Assembly: GCF_009834565.1 (NCBI RefSeq)
Contig: NZ_CP019428.1
Coordinates: forward strand, 6,696,001-6,760,000
From: Pseudomonas sp. R76
Lineage (GTDB): Bacteria; Pseudomonadota; Gammaproteobacteria; Pseudomonadales; Pseudomonadaceae
Direction of reading: 5' to 3'
DNA length: 64,000 bases
Shown: positions 51,464 to 59,869 of the stretch, one piece after another
Numbering within the stretch: position 1 is the first letter of the stretch
How the letters are laid out: each line of letters starts with the position of its first letter
Translations under genes and position numbers: made by a program
The notes under the pieces: model-generated
Told to the model about the DNA's origin: nothing
What the model saw: only the letters and a program-made list of their open reading frames with translations
Database searches by the model: none

Positions 51464-53389
51464 TTATTGAACGGCTTTACGCGGCGCCATCGGGTCGGCC
51501 GGCAAAGTAAAAGAACGCAGATCGATCGTCGGCGCGCCATCGGCGCCCAGGCGGTGATCCAGAATAAGCAGCTTGGCGTGGGCCAGGCCTTGGCTGAGTT
51601 GACCGAGGTACTGTTCCAGCACGAAGGCCTGGCCTGCAGCGGCGTAGGCTTTTTGTTCGGCGCTGAACCTCAGGTCGGCCGCCTGGGCACCGGCCTGCAC
51701 TTCACGCGCAGTGGCCAAGGCCTGGTCGCGGGCGGTGCTGGCTTGCAGCAAGGCCAGGTTGGTCTGTTCGCTGGCGGCGCCGCGCTCGCGGGAGATCAGC
51801 GCCTGGGCCCCAATCTGCGCCGCCTGCACCGCGTGGTAGGCATTGGCGGCGCCGGCCGGTGGATGAATCGCTTCCACCACCGTGGCCAGAATTTCCACGC
51901 CACTGTCGAGTTTTTGCAGGTCCGCCTGCACCGAACGGCCGATTTCGTCGGCCAGCTGGGTGCGTTGCTCGCCGAGCAATTCATCCAGCGTGCGCGAGGC
52001 AAAGTCGTGAACCAGAATGCGGCTGGCGGTGCTGCGGATCAGGGTCGGCACATCGGCGCTGTTATAGGTGGCGGCAAGCGCGGCCTTATCCGTCAGGCCG
52101 ATGCGGTAGACAAAGCGCACGTCCATATTGACGATCTGGAAGCTCTGTTTGTCGCCACTGCTGCTGGCAATCACCTGGGCCTTGTCATTCACATGGCTGG
52201 CGTCCCACAAGCGGTTGGCAATCGTCGGCGCCGGGCCTTCAGCAGAAGCCAGCTCCGGTGCGGCAGCTTCGCTGACGCTGGTGGCCAGTTCATGCACCAC
52301 ACCGTTTTCCACGTTGATGACGCGGCCCAACGGCCAGGGCAACCCGGCATGCAAGCCAGGGCCGAACACTTCCACCGGTTTGCCGAAGCGCTCATAAATC
52401 CCACGGCCTTGCAGGGGCACTTCGTGCACGCCGGTCAGCGCCCAGCCGACCGCCAGCACCACCAGCAGCACCGGCAAGAACGCTCGACGCATGTAGGTAA
52501 AGGCCCAGATCTGGCGCAGGTCGATGCCAAAGCGGTTGTGCAACTCGTGCTGCAACGCCAGCAACGGCTGGGGCGGCCAGCGCAACAGCCCGGCCATAAA
52601 GCTCTGCGCCATCAAACGCGGTTCGAGGCGTGGCTGGCGAGGGCTGAACAGCGAAAGGAGCGCCCGCAGCAAAAACTCCACTGCGACCAGCCCCGGCAGC
52701 AGGCCGATCAATACGGCCAGGCGCAATGGCCACACCGACTCCCCACCGGCAAACAGCAGGCAAATCGCGCTGACCACCAGGCAGGCAATCGCCACCCGAC
52801 TCAACTGCGCCAGCTGCGCGGCTTCCGGCCATTGGGCCGCCGTTTCCTGCGCCAGGCGGCGTTCGAACACCAGTAAACCAAAGGCCAACGCCAACCCAAG
52901 CGCAGCGCCGATACTCGCCGACTGCCCCACCGGCGCGGCGGGCAACGCCAGGTTCCAGAACTCGATGATGCTGACCAACGCCAGCAACGACCAGCCACTC
53001 AGCCACAGCACCGGCGCGCCAACCTGCGCAAGCAGGCCGCTACCGAAACGCCCGAGCAGGCGCGTGTACCCGCCGGTGTCTTCAACCGGCAGTTCGATCA
53101 CTTCAGCCGTCGGCGCTTCCAGCGCCTGGGCGCGCCAATCGGCGACCCACCACGCCGATTGCAACCCGGCCACCAGCACCAGCAAGGCCGACGCGCAGTT
53201 GATCAACACCACCGGCCAGATCGACAGCGGCGCAAACAGGGCGACAAACAGCGCCAGCACCCAACCGCAAACAGCCAGGGCCGTCAGGCTGATGCCGGCC
53301 TGGCGTAATCGACGGGCATGAAACAGCCCCTGCTGAAAACGCGGCAGGCTTTCCACCGAAGCGCCGTCAGCTTCTAGATCCACTTGCAT
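51464..53389 (-). CDS. Large SPFH/HflK-like protein with polytopic N-terminal half
   Basis: 641 residues from ATG 53389 (GAG upstream); the frame is open to 53560 but crosses a REPIN and a Zur-like box, so that part is not coding. About eight membrane helices fill residues 35-290, another lies near 320-345, then an SPFH domain (LQGRGIYERFGKPVEVFGPG, MDVRFVYRIGLTDKAAL, ILVHDFASRTLDELLGEQRT) and a C-terminal Ala/Gln-rich coiled coil. First gene of the operon that ends in the P-type ATPase. The combination of many helices plus SPFH is unusual and its function is not known to me. Confidence 0.85.
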   Translation of the reverse strand: MQVDLEADGASVESLPRFQQGLFHARRLRQAGISLTALAVCGWVLALFVALFAPLSIWPVVLINCASALLVLVAGLQSAWWVADWRAQALEAPTAEVIELPVEDTGGYTRLLGRFGSGLLAQVGAPVLWLSGWSLLALVSIIEFWNLALPAAPVGQSASIGAALGLALAFGLLVFERRLAQETAAQWPEAAQLAQLSRVAIACLVVSAICLLFAGGESVWPLRLAVLIGLLPGLVAVEFLLRALLSLFSPRQPRLEPRLMAQSFMAGLLRWPPQPLLALQHELHNRFGIDLRQIWAFTYMRRAFLPVLLVVLAVGWALTGVHEVPLQGRGIYERFGKPVEVFGPGLHAGLPWPLGRVINVENGVVHELATSVSEAAAPELASAEGPAPTIANRLWDASHVNDKAQVIASSSGDKQSFQIVNMDVRFVYRIGLTDKAALAATYNSADVPTLIRSTASRILVHDFASRTLDELLGEQRTQLADEIGRSVQADLQKLDSGVEILATVVEAIHPPAGAANAYHAVQAAQIGAQALISRERGAASEQTNLALLQASTARDQALATAREVQAGAQAADLRFSAEQKAYAAAGQAFVLEQYLGQLSQGLAHAKLLILDHRLGADGAPTIDLRSFTLPADPMAPRKAVQ

Positions 53390-53417
53390 CCGCTCAACGC
53401 CCGCTTGTACACAATTC

Positions 53418-53430
53418 GTTACGATATAAC
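53418..53430. promoter_or_regulatory. Zur-like box upstream of the SPFH-hmtA operon
   Basis: Read on the minus strand GTTATA-T-CGTAAC matches the GTTATAnTATAAC core at 10 of 12 defined positions, with one perfect half site. It lies 29 bp before the first gene of the leftward operon. Confidence 0.6.
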
Positions 53431-53471
53431 ACGCAGCGTGAAATTTTTGTTCAAAAACAACACAAAACCCC

Positions 53472-53563
53472 CTGTGGGAGCGGGCTTGCTCGCGAATGCG
53501 GTGGGTCAGCCAGCTCATTTGTAACTGACCCACCGCATTCGCGAGCAAGCCCGCTCCCACATT
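53472..53563. repeat. REPIN
   Basis: CTGTGGGAGCGGGCTTGCTC and its inverse enclose a centre with GGTGGGTCAG/CTGACCCACC pairing as well, making an almost complete hairpin. It fills most of the 305-bp gap between the divergent SPFH and CDP-alcohol transferase genes; the remainder holds the Zur-like box and an unassigned 130-bp stretch. Confidence 0.9.
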
Positions 53564-53694
53564 TACTCTTCGGCGCCTGCAAGAGCGTGACTAAACCCCC
53601 AGAAACACGAGCCATCACTGGTGCAGGCACGGATTAATCGGCACACTCCAACACAGTTTTTCGCGGGTCCACGGACAAGGAAGCGTCATCCCCC

Positions 53695-54312
53695 ATGATT
53701 TCGATCTATCAGCTCAAGCCGCGTTTTCAAAACCTGCTGCGCCCCCTTGTGCAGCGCCTCTACGACAACGGCACCACCGCCAACCAGATCACCGTGCTGG
53801 CCGGCGTGGTTTCCCTGCTGGTCGGCCTGCTGATCGCCTGCTTTGCCCAATACCTGTGGCTGTTTGCGCTGATCCCGCTGTGGATGATCCTGCGCATGGG
53901 GCTCAATGCCATCGACGGCATGCTCGCCCGGGAATTCGGCCAGCAGTCGCGCCTGGGCGCCTACCTCAATGAACTGTGCGATGTGATCGCCGACAGCGCG
54001 CTGATCCTGCCCTTCGCACTGATCCCTGGTGTGAGCCTGGCGCCGGTGCTGCTGGTGGCATTGCTGGCGGTGTTCAGCGAATACGCCGGTGTGCTCGGGC
54101 CGATGGTGGGTGCATCGCGGCGCTACGACGGGCCGATGGGCAAGAGTGATCGCGCCTTTGTACTCGGCGTGTTGGCCACCGGCGTGGCGCTGGGCTGGCT
54201 CGGCGCGGGCTGGGTCGACACGGTGATGTGGCCGGTCGCCGCCCTGCTCGCCTACACCTTGGTCAACCGTGTGCGCCAGGGTCTTAAAGAAACGACTTCC
54301 CCTTCTGCATAA
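53695..54312 (+). CDS. CDP-alcohol phosphatidyltransferase-family membrane protein (YnbA-like)
   Basis: 205 residues, about five or six membrane helices. The family motif D-xx-D-G-xx-A-R-x8-G-xxx-D-xxx-D appears as NAIDGMLAR..GAYLNELCD: the first and third Asp are Asn (N71, N92), while the second and fourth (D74, D96) remain. CDP-alcohol transferases make phospholipids by joining a CDP-lipid to an alcohol head group. Downstream genes (hydrolase-methyltransferase, PAP2-phosphatase, acyltransferase, CdsA-like) mirror E. coli ynbABCD. First gene of that cluster. AAGGA is 13 bases before the ATG. Confidence 0.85.
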   Translation: MISIYQLKPRFQNLLRPLVQRLYDNGTTANQITVLAGVVSLLVGLLIACFAQYLWLFALIPLWMILRMGLNAIDGMLAREFGQQSRLGAYLNELCDVIADSALILPFALIPGVSLAPVLLVALLAVFSEYAGVLGPMVGASRRYDGPMGKSDRAFVLGVLATGVALGWLGAGWVDTVMWPVAALLAYTLVNRVRQGLKETTSPSA

Positions 54313-54322
54313 GGAATTTGCG

Positions 54323-56077
54323 ATGCGCGAACAGCAAGAGCACACCTTCAGTACCCATGATGGCGTCGAGCTTTTCTACCGGCACTGGCCGGCCACCGCC
54401 CCGCTTGGCGATGAGCCGCGCAAGGCGATCCTGCTGTTCCATCGCGGCCACGAGCATTCGGGGCGCATTGCCCACTTGGTCGATGAACTCAACCTGCCGC
54501 AGTTCGACTTCTTCGCCTGGGACGCCCGTGGCCACGGCCAGTCGCCCGGCGCGCGCGGCGACAGCCCCAGCTTCGCCACCAGCGCCCGCGACGTGCAAAC
54601 CTTCCGCGACCACATCGGCGACACCTACGGCATCGAAGAACAAAACTGCGCGGTGATTGCCCAGAGCGTCGGCGCGGTGATCGCAGCCACGTGGGTGCAC
54701 GATTACGCACCGAAAATCCGCGCGCTGGTGCTCGCCTCGCCGGCGTTCAAGGTCAAGCTCTACGTGCCGTTCGCGCGGCCGGGCCTGGCGCTGATGCGCA
54801 GGTTTCGCGGCAACTTTTTCGTCAACAGTTACGTCAAGGCCAAGTTCCTCAGCCATGATCCTGAGCGCGTGGCGTCCTACGACAGCGACCCGCTGATCAC
54901 CAAGGCGATTTCGGTGAATGTGCTGCTCGGCCTGTACGAAGCTGCCGACCGCGTCGTCGCCGATGCCCAGGCGATCCAGGTGCCGACGCAACTGCTGATC
55001 TCCGGCTCCGACTTCGTGGTACACCGCAAACCCCAGCAGCAATTCTTCGACCGCCTCGGCAGCCTGAAAAAAGAACTGCACATCCTGCCCGGCTTCTTCC
55101 ACGACACCCTCGGTGAACGCGACCGCGCCGTGGCAGTGAGCAGCGCCAAGCGCTTTATCCTGCAGAACTTCGCCCAGCCGTTGGACCGTGCCTCGCTGCT
55201 GGACGCCGACAAACTGGGCGCCACCTGCGCCGAGTCCGAGTCCCTCGCTGCACCGCTACCGCGCAACTCGTTGCGCGACCTGTACTGGCGCATGACCCGC
55301 GCGAGCATGGGCCTGGGCAAGAACCTCTCGGACGGGGTGAAACTGGGCTTCGACACCGGCTTCGACTCCGGCAGCACCCTCGATTACGTGTACCGCAACA
55401 AGCCCACCGGCAAGGGCGGGTTGGGGCGGATGATCGACACCAACTACCTCAACTCCATCGGCTGGCGCGGCATTCGTCAGCGCAAGCTGAACGTCGAAGA
55501 ACTGCTGCGCCTGGCCATGGCCAAGTTGCGCAGTGATGATCGCGAAGTGCGCATCGTCGACATCGCGGCGGGCCACGGCCGCTACATTCTCGAGGCCTTG
55601 CAGGGCGTGTCACCACTGCCGGAATCGATCCTGCTGCGCGACTACAGCGACATCAACGTGCGCGACGGTGGCGCGCTGATTCGCGAAAAAGGCCTGGGGG
55701 ATATCGCCCAGTTCGTCAAAGGTGATGCGTTTGATCGCGCGGACCTGGCGGCGCTGGAGCCCAAGCCGACGTTGGCGGTGGTGTCCGGGTTGTATGAGCT
55801 GTTTGCTGATAACGGCATGGTTGGCAGCTCGTTGGCCGGTCTCGCCGAAGCCGTGGAGCCCGGCGGTTACCTGGTTTACACCGGCCAGCCGTGGCACCCG
55901 CAGCTGGAGCTGATCGCCCGCGCACTGACCAGCCACCGCCAGGGCCAGGCCTGGGTGATGCGCCGTCGCAGCCAGGCGGAAATGGATCAACTCGTCGAGG
56001 CCGCAGGCTTTCGCAAGATCACTCAGCGTGTGGACGAATGGGGCATTTTCACTGTGTCTCTGGCACAGAAGATCTGA
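54323..56077 (+). CDS. Alpha/beta hydrolase - SAM methyltransferase fusion (YnbC-like)
   Basis: 584 residues from ATG 54323 (AAGGA upstream). Residues 1-300 are an alpha/beta hydrolase of the monoacylglycerol-lipase kind (FAWDARGHGQSPGARGDSPS, nucleophile in AQSVGAV, ISGSDFVV, GFFHDTLGE). Residues about 330-584 are a Rossmann methyltransferase with VRIVDIAAGHGRYILEAL as the SAM site and the later GGYLVYTGQPWHPQLELIAR. The same fusion is found in E. coli YnbC. Likely acts on a lipid: deacylation plus methylation, or a regulated pair. Ten bases after the first gene of the cluster. Confidence 0.87.
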   Translation: MREQQEHTFSTHDGVELFYRHWPATAPLGDEPRKAILLFHRGHEHSGRIAHLVDELNLPQFDFFAWDARGHGQSPGARGDSPSFATSARDVQTFRDHIGDTYGIEEQNCAVIAQSVGAVIAATWVHDYAPKIRALVLASPAFKVKLYVPFARPGLALMRRFRGNFFVNSYVKAKFLSHDPERVASYDSDPLITKAISVNVLLGLYEAADRVVADAQAIQVPTQLLISGSDFVVHRKPQQQFFDRLGSLKKELHILPGFFHDTLGERDRAVAVSSAKRFILQNFAQPLDRASLLDADKLGATCAESESLAAPLPRNSLRDLYWRMTRASMGLGKNLSDGVKLGFDTGFDSGSTLDYVYRNKPTGKGGLGRMIDTNYLNSIGWRGIRQRKLNVEELLRLAMAKLRSDDREVRIVDIAAGHGRYILEALQGVSPLPESILLRDYSDINVRDGGALIREKGLGDIAQFVKGDAFDRADLAALEPKPTLAVVSGLYELFADNGMVGSSLAGLAEAVEPGGYLVYTGQPWHPQLELIARALTSHRQGQAWVMRRRSQAEMDQLVEAAGFRKITQRVDEWGIFTVSLAQKI

Positions 56078-56079
56078 GC

Positions 56080-57378
56080 ATGCGCGAACCCGGCCTATTG
56101 AAACCAGCGGTCCTCTGGCTGCTGCTGTTGGCGCCGCTGTTTTTCAGCACCTACGGCTTTGCCACGTGGGTCACCAGCCAGCGCAGCGACGTCGGCACGC
56201 TGGTGTTCGGCTGGGAAACCCATATGCCGTTCTGGGCCTGGACCATCGTGCCCTACTGGTCCATCGACCTGCTTTACGGCTTCTCACTGCTGCTGCCCAA
56301 CAGCCGACAAGAACTGAAACAACACGCCCTGCGCCTGCTGACGGCACAAGTGATTGCCGTGAGCTGCTTCCTGATCTGGCCGCTGCGCTTCACCTTCGAG
56401 CGGCCGGAGCTGGACGGCGTGTTCGGCTGGCTGTTTGCCGTGCTGGCGGGTTTCGACAAACCGTTCAACCAGGCGCCGTCGCTGCACATCGCGCTGCTGG
56501 TGATCCTGTGGGTCATGTACCAGCGCCACACCCAAGGCTTCTGGCGCTGGGTGGTGCACGGGTGGTTCGCGCTGATCGGTATTTCGGTGCTGACCACTTA
56601 TCAACATCACTTTATCGACTTACCCACAGGCGCGCTCGCCGGCTGGCTGTGCGTATGGCTGTGGCCGCTGGAACACCCGAGCCCGCTGTTGAATGTGCGG
56701 CTTACGCGGGACCGAAAACGCTGGCGGCTGGGCGTGCGCTACGGCCTGGGCGCGGTGGCCTTGGTGATTCTCGCGCTGGCTCTCGGTGGCTGGTGGCTGT
56801 GGTTGCTGTGGCCGGCGGTTTCCCTGGGGTTAATCAAGGCCAATTACTTCGTGCTGGGCGCGCCGGGCTTTCAAAAACGCGCCGATGGCACGCTGACGCC
56901 CGCCGCGCGCTGGCTGTACGCGCCCTACTTGGCGGCGGCGTGGCTCAACTCACGCCTGTGGACACGCAAGCATCCACAGCCGGACCTGATTGTGGATAAC
57001 GTTTGGCTTGGGCGAATTCCCACGACGGATGAGCAAGGTTCATTCACGGCCATCGTCGATCTCTGCGCCGAATTGCCGATTAATCCACTGGGCCGTGGGT
57101 ATGCATGCGTCCCCGTGCTGGACCTGATCGCGCCGACACCCGCCGAATGCCTGCACGCCGCGCACGCTATTGAACGCTTGCGCGCAAACGGACCTTTACT
57201 GGTGTGTTGCGCCCTCGGCTACTCGCGCAGCGCTACCGCCGTCGCCGCCTGGCTGCTGCACAGCGGGCGCGCGGCTACGGTCGATGCGGCACTGGCTATT
57301 ATTCGTACAGCGCGGGCCCATGTGGTCCTGCACCCTGCTCACCGTGAAGCGTTGGAGGCCTTAGCCCATGCCCGCTGA
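56080..57378 (+). CDS. PAP2-like / dual-specificity phosphatase fusion (YnbD-like)
   Basis: 432 residues from ATG 56080, two bases after the previous stop. The N-terminal 270 residues have about eight membrane helices with PAP2-type pieces (NQAPSLHIALLVILWVMYQ, HHFIDLPTGALAGWL). The C-terminal 140 are a dual-specificity phosphatase with the catalytic loop CALGYSRSA (C-x5-R) and an upstream Asp (LDLIAPTP). As in YnbD, one protein carries two kinds of phosphatase. It may dephosphorylate a phosphatidyl intermediate made by the neighbouring transferase, on either side of the membrane. Confidence 0.86.
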   Translation: MREPGLLKPAVLWLLLLAPLFFSTYGFATWVTSQRSDVGTLVFGWETHMPFWAWTIVPYWSIDLLYGFSLLLPNSRQELKQHALRLLTAQVIAVSCFLIWPLRFTFERPELDGVFGWLFAVLAGFDKPFNQAPSLHIALLVILWVMYQRHTQGFWRWVVHGWFALIGISVLTTYQHHFIDLPTGALAGWLCVWLWPLEHPSPLLNVRLTRDRKRWRLGVRYGLGAVALVILALALGGWWLWLLWPAVSLGLIKANYFVLGAPGFQKRADGTLTPAARWLYAPYLAAAWLNSRLWTRKHPQPDLIVDNVWLGRIPTTDEQGSFTAIVDLCAELPINPLGRGYACVPVLDLIAPTPAECLHAAHAIERLRANGPLLVCCALGYSRSATAVAAWLLHSGRAATVDAALAIIRTARAHVVLHPAHREALEALAHAR

Positions 57379-57811
57379 TATGGAACTCCAAGTGGTCGCC
57401 AGCCTGCTGCGTCGCGGCCGCTCGCTGGATCAGTTATCCACAGGCCTGACGCTGCTCGGCGTGTTATTCGGCCTGGCTCAACTGCTGATGGCGAGCATTT
57501 CGCCGATCTGCCTGCTGCTCAGCCTGTGGATGATTATCCTCGGGCTGCTGCAAAAGTACTGGGCGCTGCGCGTCGCCTTCGATGCCGACCTGTTCGCCCT
57601 GCTCGCCCGCGACACCGACCGCACCCCGGACCTTGACCAGGCCCTGCAAAGCCTTGGCCTGCAGTCGGCCAAACGGGCTGGCCGGCCGTGGACCGAACGT
57701 CGTCGCGGCGCCCTCAAACTGCTGCGCAAGCAAGCCTGGCTGTTGGGCGCGCAAGTGCTGCTGACCCTGGCCGTGATCCTCGCCAGCCCTTGGCTACCTT
57801 TCGCCGGATAA
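57368..57811 (+). CDS. Small membrane protein of the lipid cluster
   Basis: 147 residues from ATG 57368, with GGAGG nine bases upstream, overlapping the phosphatase gene by 11 bases. Two hydrophobic stretches near the N-terminus (about 26-62, probably two helices), a central soluble part with Arg- and Asp-rich helices, and one C-terminal helix (about 124-144). I do not recognise the family. Its place inside the operon, between phosphatase and acyltransferase, makes it a probable subunit or anchor of the lipid enzymes. Confidence 0.72.
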   Translation: MPADMELQVVASLLRRGRSLDQLSTGLTLLGVLFGLAQLLMASISPICLLLSLWMIILGLLQKYWALRVAFDADLFALLARDTDRTPDLDQALQSLGLQSAKRAGRPWTERRRGALKLLRKQAWLLGAQVLLTLAVILASPWLPFAG

Positions 57812-57820
57812 GGAATCCCC

Positions 57821-58441
57821 ATGTTCGAACCCGTGGTTGCCACCCTGATCACTTCAATGGCCCGCACCGTCACCGGCGCCCGCAGCCTGTGGCTGGGTTG
57901 TGCGCCGGTGCCGGTGCAACGCATCTATTTCGCCAACCACAGCAGCCACGGCGACTTCGTGCTGGTGTGGGCGTCGCTGCCGCAAAACCTGCGCAAATTC
58001 ACGCGCCCGGTGGCCGGCAGCGATTACTGGAACAAAAGCGCGCTGCGTCGCTACATCATCAACCGCGTGTTCAACGGCGTGCTGATTGATCGCGAACGCA
58101 AAGACCCTGTGGATAACCCATTGCAGCCCATGCTCGCGGCGCTGGAGGGTGGCGACTCGCTGATCATCTTCCCCGAAGGCACGCGCAATCTCGAAGACGG
58201 CCTGCTGCCGTTCAAAAGCGGCCTGTATCACCTGGCAAAAAGTTACCCACAAGCCGAACTGATCCCGGTGTGGATCGCCAACCTCAACCGGGTCATGCCC
58301 AAGGGCCGCGTACTGCCGCTGCCTTTGTTGTGCACCACTAGCTTCGGCGCGCCGCTGCAATTGGAAGACGGCGAAGACAAAGCCGCCTTCCTCGCCCGCA
58401 CCCGCGACGCCCTGCTCGCCCTCGCCCCGGAGCATGTCTGA
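57821..58441 (+). CDS. Lysophospholipid acyltransferase (PlsC-like)
   Basis: 206 residues with AAGGAA before the ATG. The acyltransferase blocks are NHSSHGDFVL (NHxxxxD), FNGVLIDRERKDPVDN and IIFPEGTRNLEDGLLPFKSG (FPEGTR), then LIPVWIANLNRVMPKG. It would acylate a lysophosphatidate or related lysolipid using acyl-CoA or acyl-ACP. This is not the housekeeping PlsC: shorter, and placed between ynb-like genes. It supplies phosphatidate for the next gene, a CDP-diacylglycerol synthase homologue. Confidence 0.9.
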   Translation: MFEPVVATLITSMARTVTGARSLWLGCAPVPVQRIYFANHSSHGDFVLVWASLPQNLRKFTRPVAGSDYWNKSALRRYIINRVFNGVLIDRERKDPVDNPLQPMLAALEGGDSLIIFPEGTRNLEDGLLPFKSGLYHLAKSYPQAELIPVWIANLNRVMPKGRVLPLPLLCTTSFGAPLQLEDGEDKAAFLARTRDALLALAPEHV

Positions 58442-58442
58442 C

Positions 58443-59375
58443 ATGGATAGCCAAACCCTGATGTTGTTCGGCGGCATCGGCGCCATCCTGGTGCTCGCCT
58501 CGCTGATCGGCCTGATCCTCAAGCTGCGCACCCGTGGCACGCCGAATGCGGTGATCGACAACCTCAACGCGCGCATCAACGCCTGGTGGGTGATGGTGGT
58601 GGTGATCGGCATCGCCTTCTGGCTCGGCACCGGCGCGGTGATCCTGCTGTTCTACGCGGTGTCGTTCTACGCCCTGCGCGAGTTCCTGACCCTTACGCCG
58701 ACCCGCCGCAGCGACTACCCGGCGCTGGTGGCCGCGTTCTACCTGGCGCTGCCGCTGCAATACCTGCTGATCTATTCCGACTGGTATGGGCTGTTCTCGA
58801 TCTTTATCCCGGTGTACGTGTTCCTGCTGCTGCCGATCCTCGCCTCGCTGGGCGGCGACAGCACGCACTTCCTGGAGCGCGCATCGAAGGTGCAATGGGG
58901 CCTGATGATCGCGGTGTTCTGCGTGTCCTTCGTCCCGGCCCTGCTGACCCTCGACATCCCCGGCTACGAAGGCCGCAACCTCTTGCTGATCGCCTACCTG
59001 GTGATCGTGGTGCAGCTGTCGGACGTGCTGCAGTACGTGTGCGGCAAGCTGTTCGGTAAACACAAGATCGCCCCCAACCTGTCGCCGTCAAAAACCGTCG
59101 AAGGCTTTGTTGGCGGGATGCTGCTGTCATCCCTGATCGGCGCGGCGCTGTGGTGGACCACGCCGTTCAACCCGTGGCAGTCGTTCTTGATCGCGTTGCT
59201 GATCAACCTGCTCGGGTTCGCTGGCGGCATTGTGATGTCGGCCATCAAGCGGGACCGGGGCGTGAAGGACTGGGGCCACATGATCGAAGGCCACGGCGGG
59301 ATGCTGGACCGGCTGGATTCGGTGTGTTTTGCCGCGCCGATTTTCTTCCACCTTGTTCGCTACTGGTGGACCTGA
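58443..59375 (+). CDS. CdsA-like phosphatidate cytidylyltransferase (YnbB-like)
   Basis: 310 residues from ATG 58443; an ATG at 58434 overlaps the previous gene and has its GGAG too close. About eight membrane helices, and the CDS signature SAIKRDRGVKDWGHMIEGHG followed by GMLDRLDS, which binds magnesium and the nucleotide. It turns phosphatidate plus CTP into CDP-diacylglycerol, the donor for the CDP-alcohol transferase in the first gene. Similar in layout to E. coli YnbB. Last gene of the cluster; a REPIN follows 28 bp later. Confidence 0.9.
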   Translation: MDSQTLMLFGGIGAILVLASLIGLILKLRTRGTPNAVIDNLNARINAWWVMVVVIGIAFWLGTGAVILLFYAVSFYALREFLTLTPTRRSDYPALVAAFYLALPLQYLLIYSDWYGLFSIFIPVYVFLLLPILASLGGDSTHFLERASKVQWGLMIAVFCVSFVPALLTLDIPGYEGRNLLLIAYLVIVVQLSDVLQYVCGKLFGKHKIAPNLSPSKTVEGFVGGMLLSSLIGAALWWTTPFNPWQSFLIALLINLLGFAGGIVMSAIKRDRGVKDWGHMIEGHGGMLDRLDSVCFAAPIFFHLVRYWWT

Positions 59376-59403
59376 GAAATACCACCTCAAGCTCAACGCG
59401 GAT

Positions 59404-59500
59404 CAACTGTGGGAGCTGGCTTGCCTGCGATAGCGGCGGGTCAGCAACCCATCTGTTGACTGATACACCGCCATCGCAGGCAAGCCAGCTCCCACAGTTG
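59404..59500. repeat. REPIN, copy identical to the one at 60098
   Basis: CAACTGTGGGAGCTGGCTTG and its inverse enclose a centre reading TCAGCAACCCATCTGTTGACTG. The 92 bases 59408-59499 are identical to 60100-60191. Confidence 0.92.
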
Positions 59501-59635
59501 TTTTGCGGTGTTTTCGAGAGTGCGGCAAAGTCTGAAACCGCCGCTCCTACTTCCCGCGTCTCTTTCTTTCGCAGGACATTTCCGAGAGAATCCCAGCCGC
59601 TTGTGCCCTGCCTTTTCGGTGGCTAGTCTGCGTTC

Positions 59636-59830
59636 GTCACTGCCAATTCAGTGACCGGGTTTAGCAGCTCGAACGTTCAACATTGGGCGCACAAGCGCCA
59701 TCTCAAGCATGGCGTTTTTTTATGCCAACGCTTTATGGTGGCTGTGCGCAGGGCACCTTCGGGTGCGCCGGGTTCCCAATGTTCCGGCCTGCTAACCTGC
59801 GTACAGCTGCCACCCATTGTTTAGCAGCGA
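59636..59830 (+). ncRNA. Structured RNA-like leader before a small-protein gene
   Basis: The region upstream of the 66-residue gene folds into nested helices: GTCACTG/CAGTGAC (59636-59642 with 59649-59655); TTAGCAG with CTGCTAA (59661-59667, 59789-59795); AACATTGGG with CCCAATGTT (59679-59687, 59775-59783, perfect 9 bp); inside these GGCGC-ACAA-GCGCC (59686-59699) and GCACC-TTCG-GGTGC (59753-59766). A run of seven T at about 59715 lies in the core. I recall similar sequences ahead of small DUF3077/DUF6124-type genes in other pseudomonads but cannot name an RNA family. Confidence 0.5.
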
Positions 59831-59869
59831 TGGCTGTCGGCTCCAATTACCTACATTGGAGTTACCGTA

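Noticed and set aside
50135..52876. 913-residue plus-strand frame across the SPFH operon
   Set aside because: His/Arg/Gln/Gly-rich artefact opposite two overlapping SPFH genes with coherent domains.
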